DNA of 64,000 nucleotides from Trichaptum fuscoviolaceum (taxonomy: Eukaryota; Basidiomycota; Agaricomycetes; Hymenochaetales; Trichaptaceae): NCBI GenBank assembly GCA_910574455.1, contig CAJSYZ010000008.1, positions 3,474,707 through 3,538,706 on the forward strand, given 5' to 3'. A program made the position numbers and the translations under genes. The stretch's first letter is position 1. Each line of letters starts with the position of its first letter. The notes under the pieces are model-generated. The model did not search any database. It was not told the DNA's origin and worked only from the letters and a program-made list of their open reading frames with translations. This document shows positions 46,277 to 56,400 of the stretch, piece after piece.

Positions 46277-46815
46277 TCAGAATCGGTCCCCGAGGTTGAA
46301 GTTGCTCGCATTGTTGATGTTGTGCGCGTGCTGACTGAATAATTGTTGGCTCGAGTACTGGGAAGGTGGTGTAACTGGCTGCTGAGCGTATGGCGCAGGG
46401 TTGTGGGGGTTGTTCGTGTTCGTATAGGGAACGGTGTGCTGCTGCTGGTACTGTTGTTGGTGATTGCGCTGACCCATTGCAGTTGCATTGCCGACGCTGG
46501 GGTTGTTGACAGCCGGTGTGGAGGGCTCGGGGAGTTGCTGGCAACGCGCGAGGCGGACTTGAAAAAATGCTCCCTCGTACAGGATGTAAAAGTCAACCGA
46601 TGCCTGTCCGGCTTCGAGCGTGACAGCGGTGCCCTGGTGTAAGGGAAAGAGTGTGATGAGCAGCCGAAGGGGCAAGAGGACCGATCAACGTACGGGGGAG
46701 GTTAACATATTTGTCTGGAAGCGCAGAGGCGTCGTGTGGCACTGAGACTGTTGTTTAGCCAAGGTATGCGATGTAGGAAAAAAAAACGCACATGAAACAC
46801 GAGAGATTCGGACAT
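46277..46815 (-). CDS. Small Gln/Asn-rich hypothetical protein (144 aa)
   Basis: Exons 46815-46792, 46747-46694, 46633-46277; 435 nt, 144 aa, all introns phase 0. It starts MSESLVFHSQCHTTP. The N-terminal third has beta-strand-like sequence (GTAVTLEAGQASVDFYILYE, then FFQVRL). The rest is low-complexity Gln/Asn/Pro/Ser (NHQQQYQQQHTV..., SQYSSQQLFSQH) ending NFNLGDRF. No family recognised. It lies divergent to the SPT5-like gene (265 nt between starts), so a shared promoter is likely. Confidence 0.6.
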
Positions 46816-47079
46816 CTTTCAGCGTAAGGCAGTGGTTCGGTCTGAGCTTGGGAGATATGTCTGAGCAGTATTTGCGTTCGCATTTTATATGCCTCTCCTA
46901 AGAATTCTTGACTTCGTGGCGCTTATCTCCGGCATAGCAAGCCCCCGCTTTTCCGAAATTATGACGCATATCGGTAGATGCCGTAGTTCTCGGTACTTGC
47001 CATGGTCACGTGATGTTGGGGCTGGTTATGTGTTGGTATACCATAGCGTATACAGTGTGCCCGGTGTGTCCTGTGGAAC

Positions 47080-49816
47080 ATGACGGATAGCAAGAAACGC
47101 AGAAAAGTGACTGCCAGCGAGGAATTGAGACGGTTCATCGATATTGAAGCACAGGTAGACAGCGAGGACGACGACGTTGATGAGTGGAGCTCCGATGGGG
47201 AAGGTTAGTCATCACCTATGAATCTTGCCTGACGCTAATAGTCGCTGTGCAGTATTCCTCGTCGAGGATGAGGCGGATGACGACGTTCGACCTTCGAATT
47301 TTGCCAGTATGCTTCCTAAAGGTAAGGAAGACGATTGGGGTTTACAGGAGGCGGAAGATCTTGCGAACCGTTATAAGGCCGGGGAGGCGTCGCTGAAGAC
47401 GTCGAAGGCCAAGCGTGACTTGCGAGTGAATGAGTACTGGTTGGTCCCTGTACGAGTATGTGGCACTCATTTTCATGTCGAGGGCTAATGCTTATTGAAT
47501 ACGTACTGTAAGGTCGGCGAGGAGATGGACACAGCGGCGCGTATGAATGACCTTTTGCCGGGGAGTATGCAGGCGTATTACCTCCCGGGATTGAAAGGGA
47601 GAGTCTATGTTTCTGCCCCAGAGGGAAGTGAGGCTTTAGAAACCCTGCGAGTGCGAGTATCGCCGGTGAAGACAGCGTACGTGCATAGGCGATTGTACCG
47701 ACTCTCTGTGAATGAATCGGAGGACGTCGAACTTTTCATTGAGGGTCGCGGACAATTAAAGCAAGAATTCGTACAGGGTTCCTGGGTGAAGATTGTGCGC
47801 GGCGTGCTGAAAGGTGATATCGGGCGCGTATACGATTCGGACAAGGAATCAGACATTGTCGATCTGCAAGTGGTTCCCCGCTACTGGAAGGAGAGTTTGG
47901 AGGATGAGGAGGAAGCCATGCTGTTAGAAAGACCTGAACGCGCTCTATTCGACTTCCAGAATTTACCTTTAACTAGTTCTGGACAGGAGGTCGAACTTCG
48001 TGAAGGACCGATCCGTGACACGTTTTGGACGCAGGACGGTCGGATTTTGTTTAAAAGCGGATTGGAGTTCTTCAGGGTAATGGCACGGCACTACGTCGTA
48101 CATTATCAACCCACGGCAGAGGAGGTTGAACTATTCACGCTAGCAGGTGTGGTGACTCGAGTGGAAACAAATCGTGCGTTCCTGAATGCCGGGGATGAGG
48201 TATTCGTAAGGTTTGGAGATGATATCGATTACAAAGGGCGTGTACGGAGCAGGACAGACAGTATTGCCGACGTGATCGTCGAAGAAGAGTGCTTCGATGA
48301 CTGGATACTTAGCGTCTCCGAGTTTACTTTGGACGAGGTCGAGCGCATACTGGATGTTGGCTGTAACGTGGTTGTGCGTCTAGGAATCTGTAAGGGCGTG
48401 GAAGGTGTCGTGGTCGATTCGGATGGGCCATTCGTAACGATCTTTAGCGCGGAGCGCATGAAACAGGTTTGTTATGCTCTACCTCCTTTACGGTAGAAGC
48501 TTCGCTGACGATTTGACGAAGTGGTGTGTACGCAAGGCGTTCGTTGAGACGATGCCGAGAATTCAAGGGCGTATACCCTTGCAGTCAATGCCTTCCGCGC
48601 TGCATGTTGAACTTGGTCGAAATCGTCACCGGCTGATGCACAAAATAGTCTTCATTATTGTTCGAAATCGCTTTGGGCGTATCAGAGGTGTCGATGTTAA
48701 CGAGCGGATATTCTTCGTCGAAGTCGTTGGAGATGACTACGGAGAATTTAGAGCGAGTGACTTGGTGTCGACGTAAGTGCATCGTGATCCAGTTCACAAG
48801 AGTTTCGCGCACTGATGCTTTATGTTAGCGAGGACTGGTTGAGGCTGGATCGCGTGGCAGTGCCCAACATCGAAGATGTGAGAAAAAGATTTCGACTGTT
48901 TGTTGCACAAGCGAGGAGAGAGTGGAAGAATACCGAAGGTGTTTCGTACATGGATGATTTGTCAACGGACAACCACGTCGTCTTCGTTTCGCACAGTCTG
49001 TACAAGACCTTTGGTCATTTCATTGGGAGCAATGGCAAGGGCGACGCCTTGCTCAGGGTGCAACATAGTACATCAGTGATCAGTGTCCCTCCGAATCTCG
49101 TCATTTCCATGTGAGTCAGTAGGTATTTGACGCGGAACGTAAATCTTACACTTTACTTGATTTGTGCGATCAGGACCACGTTCAGGCGACTGGATGGAAC
49201 TTGGCCGGGAAGGCTGAAGTCGATCATGCAGCGTTTCAAGGAATGTTACATAGATGACAAGCGTCTGAAAGACCCGAGTGAGAGACAAACACGCGTCGTT
49301 CAGCGGATAAGCGAAGAACATACGAGAAAGGGAACAGAAGAAGTGAATGTCGGAAGTGAAACTGAGTTGACATCTTTTTTAATGGGCTTGGATACCCTGT
49401 CGTTGATGAGGGACTTCCATGTCGTCTTGCGTTTCAAGGCGGCGTGCATGGAGCCTCGCAATGTGGACGGAAAGGTCGCATGGACGACTACCAGGACAGA
49501 GGTGGACGCCAATTGCGGACGCATAAGGCTTGCGTATAGGACGAAGGAAGGCTCCAGTCTAAGGGAAGAGTTCGTACCGCTTGCTAGCCTCGAACCTTGC
49601 CTTCCGAATTTGCGTGACGACTGCGCAGTTGTTCTCGGTGGTGAGTTGAAGGGCGCCGTCATTTATCCTTCGCATTCGTGCAAAGGCGAGCAGGGTAGTC
49701 GATCAGGTATCTATTGCAAGTTGTGCAAGTCAGACAAGAAGAGGGAGGCATTACTGTTTGGGAAGGGATCGATAACGAGGATAAGAGCGCTTGCACTCGG
49801 CCCTCCATCACAGTGA
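47080..49816 (+). CDS. SPT5-like KOW-domain protein
   Basis: Exons 47080-47203, 47253-47455, 47513-48466, 48522-48772, 48829-49110, 49174-49816; 2457 nt, 818 aa. The N-terminus is basic then acidic (MTDSKKRRKV...EAQVDSEDDDVDEW), as in Spt5. An NGN-like region (GRVYVSAPEGSEALETLRVR) precedes a clear KOW motif, WVKIVRGVLKGDIGRVYDSD (about 197-222). At least two KOW-like segments follow (AGDEVFVRFGDDIDYKGRV, about 333; CNVVVRLGICKGVEGVVVDSD, about 390). The C-terminal 300 residues are unrecognised. Spt5 aids RNA polymerase II elongation and binds nascent RNA; this divergent copy lacks the CTR repeats of a housekeeping Spt5, so it is probably one of the lineage-specific SPT5-like paralogues of mushrooms. 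No disabling change seen. Confidence 0.75.
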
Positions 49817-50443
49817 GGATATTAGACTCGTTTTACTCCGTAAAGTATAAGACGTTGTCTGTAATTGCGAGCGGCGACTACGCGTACGAATAACAGCTAC
49901 GGAACTTCGTGTTTGAAGGTAGTTCGACCTGTGCACACAGCAGTGAGTACGGCACTGAAATAGTGTCCTTATACCGAGCGACTCTCCGATAAGCATGCTC
50001 ACCATGTGCGTGCAAGAAGGTAACTTATCGGGATTCGCAAGAGAAGTGATGCATTTATGCGAGTAGCGTTATGTACGAGGAAACACTAATATACATTGAC
50101 GGCTTGATAGATACAGATCTATATACTTTTGATTGCGTGTACAGGTTTCGTAGACTAATATAATATATGAAGTAAGAAGACAAGGGTATAACTTCATTTG
50201 CGTGACAAGAAAGCAGGAAGGAAAAAAAAAAACAAGTGATAGCACAGACAGCAATGGTATGACAATAACAGCGAGGTAACATCGGTAATGGAAGACAGAG
50301 CGCGAAAGCAAAATGATCGTGTAACACAAAAAACAAAGCGGGTTGGGACATACGACGACTGCGAGTGCGAAGGAGTGGCGAGGAATGTGTGCTTTGTGCA
50401 AGCTGGGAAGGCAAGATGGGGTAGATCGAAGAGGAGACATTAC
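49817..50443. other. Intergenic between convergent genes
   Basis: AT-rich, with A-runs near 50220. No gene. It holds the 3' ends of the SPT5-like gene (+) and the E2-bearing host gene (-). Confidence 0.45.
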
Positions 50444-53400
50444 TTACGCGGGGACGACCTCCATTTCACCGCGCGGCGCCGAGCTCGACTGTCGAGCCAG
50501 GTGAGCCATGATGGCTTCCAGCTTGGCGTCGTGACTGTCCGTCCACGCGACCATACTTGCGTGGTGTGCGCGCTGCTCGGCGGCGGACTGTTCGTCGCGC
50601 GCGTCGCGCACGTACGCGAGTTCAGCCTATGGAAAAGGGAACAAGGAAGAACTCAGTCTGTTACGACACAGAGTGGTTCTATGCGTTCTCAGGACCTCGG
50701 ACAACGTAAATCGGACGATCAGCGGCTATGCAAAGCGGTTCCACACTCTGGGAAGCACTTGACAAGTCAATTAAGCTATTCTACACATCAGAAGCACAAA
50801 TATAACGTCACCTGGGAAGCACTTGACAAGAGGCCAAAAGTGGAGTGCTTCTCAGGCGGACGGGCGCTTTTGGCAAGCGCAGGAGGAACTATACAGTTCC
50901 TCCAAGCCACCGTCCGTACGGACCCGTGGTCCGATCCGAATTTGAAATACAAATAGAAAGATGAATAAGCATCGCTGGCGCGCCGGGTTTGAACCCAAGC
51001 GCACCAAAAAGTGTCCGTTAGTGAATAGAATGAAAAGAAACAATAATCCCGTGTGCAGACAGATGCAAAGGTGTACGCGCCGTACGGGCTTCGTACCAAG
51101 CGCGTACCGCTGACCGTACGAGACCGTACGAGTGTCTCGTACGATGTCAGGAATCGAAAGTAAATAAAAACATCAGTAAATCATAAGTAAACGGAAAATA
51201 AAAGAAAACAATAAGTAAATCCGTGGCGATTCCTGACATTACCCCCCTCCAAGGACGCTGCTAAACAGCGTGCGTGTTCGTACCGATCCGTACGGTCACC
51301 GTACCGCCAATGGGTATTTGCGATGGAAAGCACGAATTCGAGCTTGTGCATGTTCCATATTAGCCGCGTCGAGCCAGGTATCTTCGTCCGACTGGTAACC
51401 CTTCCATCGAACCAAATACTGAAGTTTCTGCGTACGGCCCGTACGACGCGAGTTCAGTATCTCCTGAACTTCGTACTCAATGTCCCCATTGATTGGTACG
51501 GGCTCGGGAGGGTTCTGTACGCGTCCGGGGATCGTGTCCGACTGGTACTTGGTCAGGAGCGAGACATGGAAGACTGGGTGCACCTTCATCGAAGCTGGAA
51601 GTTTCAGCTCATAGTTTAGCGGACTTAGCTTTTGTACGACCTCGTACGGACCGAGTCGACGATGATTGAGCTTCCTGGCACCTGGCAAGGCTATATTGCG
51701 AGCCTCGAGCCAGACACGATCACCTGGTTCGATGTCCGGTACGTCCGTACGGTGCTGGTCGTAGTAGCGCTTCATACGATCCGCAGCAACTTCCAACGCG
51801 GCCTGGGCATCGTCCTGAGCCTTCTTCAGCATGTCTAGACGGTCATCAGCTGCTGGTACGGTCGAAAGACCCGTACTCGGTACGATGGCAAACCCGGGCT
51901 CGTACCCGTAAACAGCGCGAACGGCGAGGTCCGAGTGGCTGAATGCGCACGAGTGTTGTGCGCAAACTCGGCCATAGGCAGCAGCCGAGCCCAGTTCTCC
52001 TGCCGAACATCTGTGAAGGCTCGAAGATACTGTTCGAGCTCCTGATTTACTCGTTCGGTCTGACCATCAGTCTGAGGGTGGAAAGAAGTCGAAGTAGCAC
52101 CTTTAATACCAAGTCGCTTGAAGAACTCCTTCATGAAGCGTGATACGAACTGGGGCCCTCGGTCCGAGATGATTTTTCGAGGCGTACCATGGTGTTTCCA
52201 AACCTCGGACACGAACAGTTCGGCCGTACGAGTCGAGTCGACGTCGGACGTCGTTGGTACGAAGTGCGCCTGCTTGGTGAGCCGGTCTACCACCACAAAG
52301 ATCGCATCAAACCCATCAGACGGCGGCAGCTGCGTGATAAAGTCGCAGGAGATTGTCTGCCATGGCCCGGACGGTACCTCGTTCGGTTCGAGCGGTCCGA
52401 CCGGTCGCTGGGGAATATTCTTGGTGCGCATACAGGTATCGCACCCGGACACGTACCGCTCGACAAAAGAAGACATCCCTGGCCACCAATAGTTGCGACT
52501 CACCAGCTCGTACGTCTTCCACCGTCCGGGGTGTCCCACCGGCAGAGAATCATGATGTAATTTCACAATATCTCGCCGAATTTCCTCGTCCTTCGGTACG
52601 TAGACCTTCCCTCGGTACAGCAGCAGTCCATCCTCCGTGTTCCAGTCCTCCAACTCCTTCTTCAAGGACACAGGGGCCTTCCCCTTCAGTGCCTCGATCG
52701 CCTCTACCAATTCCTCATCCCAACTCTTCGAACTCCGGATCCTTCGCAACAACGCCGTGTCCCCCTCGAGCCGTACCATGCCTCGACGCATCGCGTGCAG
52801 GCGAAACAAGTCTCTGTCCAACAGAGTCCGGTTCGTGTTGTCCGGACCATTTGGTTCGAGGTCGGTACGACGTGACATCGCGTCTGGCTTGCCCCCAAGC
52901 CGGCCAGGGCGATGTCGGATCGTGAAGTCGAACCGACTGAGAAAAATACTCCAGCGAGCTTGTCTGCGAGTGAGATTGCGAGCTTCAGAGAAGTAGAGCA
53001 GGTTCTTGTGGTCCGAGACAACGTCGATTTTGTGTGGAGACCCTTCGAGATAATGTCTCCACTCGTCGAGCGACCGTACGATAGCCAGTAGCTCCTTATC
53101 ATAGATCTCATAGTTTCGCTCCGCATCATTTAGCGATTTCGAGTAGAAAGCCACCGGATGAATCGTACCGTCCGTACCGACCTGCGACAGTACTGCACCT
53201 GTCGCAAAGTCAGAAGCGTCACACTCAAGAATAAATGGTTTCTCGAGGTCAGGCATGGCCAGTACCGGTGCTTGAGTGAATCGACGCTTCAACTCGTCGA
53301 ACGAGGCTTGTTGTCTCGTACCCCACTCGAACCGGATGTCCTTTCGAAGCAGTTCGGTCATAGGCCGTACGATCCGGGAGTAATCCTCGATAAACCGGCG

Positions 53401-56400
53401 ATAGAAGTTCGCAAAGCCGAGGAAGGCTTGAATATCCTTGACCTTTGCAGGTGTAGGCCACTCCAGAACCGCACTGACCTTGGCCGGGTCCATCGAAACC
53501 GTACCGGCTCCGATAACCATGCCTAGGTATTCCACAGAAGACTGGTGGAACTTACACTTCTCTGGCTTGACAAACAGGTCGTGCTTCTCGAGCCGTTCGA
53601 GTACGGTACGAACGTGCTCGACATGATCTTCCTCATTCTCAGAGAAAATCAGCAAATCGTCAAGATAGATGATCACAATCACCCCATTCAGATCTTTGAA
53701 GATGTCGTTCATCATGTGCTGGAACGTCGCCGGAGCATTGGTGAGTCCGAAGGTCATCACCGTCGGTTCGAAGTGGCCTTCCTGCGTACGAAAGGCCGCT
53801 TTCCACTCGTCTCCTTCCTTCATCCGTACGTTGTGGTACCCGGATCGAAGGTCTAAGGTCGTAAACACCTTCGCTTTCTTCAAGGCATCGACTAGCTCAG
53901 TGGTGAGAGGCAGTGGGTACCTGTTCTTCACAGTCATCGCATTGAGCTTGCGATAATCTACCACCATGCGCAGCGAACCGTCCTTCTTCTTGATAAAGAA
54001 GACCGGAGCCGCAGCCGGAGACTTGGAGGGTCGAATGTACCCCTTCCTCAAGTTCTCCTCGATGAATTCCTTCAGCGCCGTACGCTCGTTCGGCGCCATG
54101 GGGTAGATCTTACTGTAAGAAGGTACCGCACCCGGTACGAGGTCGATCGCATGGTCGTACGGTTTACGGGTGGGGAGGCGTTCTGCCCGGTCCTTCGAGA
54201 AGACTTTGGCAAAATCGCGGTACTGCGGCGGTACGAGTTCTTCGAACGACTTCTCGCCTTCCTTCACTGCAGTCTTCTCAGCAATTGCCTGAGACCAGGT
54301 GTACGAAGCGGCGATCCGCTGTGCGAAATCCGGGTCATCCGTGACAAAGAATTCCTCAGAATCGTGATAAACATCCCAATACTTCTCAGAATACCGGAAG
54401 CCTGGCGGAACTTTGTCTCGTTCGCTGACCGGTTCGTCCGTACCACCCGAGTCGTACGGTTCGTCCTCGAGCTCAGCTACCGTCACTCGAGTTCGAGGAG
54501 GTGGCCGAGGCTTCGCGCGGCGTGCGCGGTTCGAGGTCTCCGTACGAGCCGTGCGCACTGCGTCTGACTCCGGGGGACCTTCCATCTGAAACTCCGTACG
54601 GTCCGTACGAGGCTGACAGGCCTTCGCACAGCGCGTAAAGGTCATCTGGTCGTTCGCCCAATCGATCTCTGGGTTGTGGAGTCGCAGCCAGTCGACCCCA
54701 ATAATCAGGGGATAGTCCCCAATGTCCGCCACCACTGCAGTCACGTTCTCAGTGTGCGATCCGACCGTTAAACTAATCGGCACTTCATCTGTGAGCCAGC
54801 CCACATTGTTCAAAGAGTTGTCGGCATTGTACAACCGCGTACGAGGGACCAAGGGTCTCGTACGGAGCCCGAACCGTTCGACAACCGTACGGTTAATAAA
54901 TATCGATGAGGCCCCACTGTCTAAGAAGGCTCTCATCCTTAAAATCTTTCTGCCATCGCTGACTCTCACAGGAAAACGAATGAACCGGCGCAACTTCTTG
55001 TCTATGGACTGTATACTAGTAGACATAGAAGGGACTGGGACATCATTTTCTAAACAAGAGAATCGGTTATGGGTCTCGAGCGGCGCGACGATGCGCTGAG
55101 ACCCTAGTTGAAATCCGATTCCTTCGAGAGGTGCGCCATAAGGACTTTGGCAGCATCAGAAACAGAGATTGGGCGTTCGGTCGTACCGCTCGGTACGAGG
55201 GGGGTCTCGTCCGAGACGTCAGAGATCGAAGCAGTGGGAGCTGGGGCCGGTACCTGGGGTGTCGAGGCCGTACTGACGTTCGTACGGCTCGAGGTATTAG
55301 ACGCGTGGCGCTTGGGGCACTTGGCGGACATATGACCTTTCTCGCCACAGTGGAAGCATAACCCCTTGCGCAGCGCCTCTTCCCTACTGATCTGGTCCAC
55401 CTCCATCGCGTTCGGGTCACGGTGGCTCGAGCCGGTACGAGGCTGGTTCGAGTTCGACGTCTGACGCGTCTGGAAAGCAGTTCCAGTGCGCTGAGGGATG
55501 GGGTTGGTACGAGTTGTGGCACGGATGGCTCGCAGCTCATCATCGTAGACACAGCAGGCCTTCACATACCCATCAAAGTCCTCAGGCATCTTCTTGAGCG
55601 TCAGGTCCGTACGAAAACGGTTCGAAAGTCCGTACCGGAACCAAGCAATCCATGGTTTATCGTCAGCAACCCACTTGGTCTTGACCTTGAGAGCCCTGTA
55701 GCGAGCAGCATACTCAGCCACGGTTCCAGTCTGCCTGAGAGCCATAATTTCGTTCTCAGCAGCAGCAACAGCATCAGCTTCACCATATCCAGCAGCCAGA
55801 GACTCCAAGAAAGTGTCCAACTTGTCGAAAATGGCGACCGGCTCGCCCTTGTGGATCGAGTCCATGTAGGGACGCACCCACTCGTCTGCAGGGCCTCGAA
55901 GGTAAGTCGCAGCGAACTGGCACTTCGTACGCTCGTCCGGGAACTCGTGCGGGCGCATAGAGATGTAGTTCCGTACCTGACCGGACCAAGCTTCGTACGA
56001 AAGCTTGTCCTTGTCCGCGGCATCGCCCTTGGGGCCGTAAAACAAGCCTGGGGGTGGAATCTTCGGACCCTTCGTACCGCGCGGTTCGGCGACGCGCGTT
56101 TCGAGCGCTCCCTTCAAGTATGCATTCTGCTGAAGCAACTGATCGATCTGCTCCCTCCAGGGGGCCATATACTGGTTCAGCATAGCCTGAGTCGCCTCAT
56201 CCATAGTTGGGGGTTGTGGGGGTACGGGTGCCTGCACGGGTGCGACGGGGGGCGCTCCAGGAGGGCCTCCGGGCGCAGGAACAGGCGGTGTAGCGTTCTG
56301 CATCGTACGGGCGTTCGAGCGAAGCGAGCGTCGGCAGAATGGTTCGAACGGTACGAGTTTTTTCGCGCGAGGTAGTGAGAAAAAAGACTTTTGGCCTAAT

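Noticed and set aside
50980..51000. tRNA-like GGGTTTGAACCC in the E2 LTR
   Set aside because: A local inverted repeat inside the LTR without a cloverleaf; it is part of both LTR copies.
55422..56375. 317-codon plus-strand frame opposite E2 gag
   Set aside because: Antisense shadow of gag, extending into the leader with no domain.
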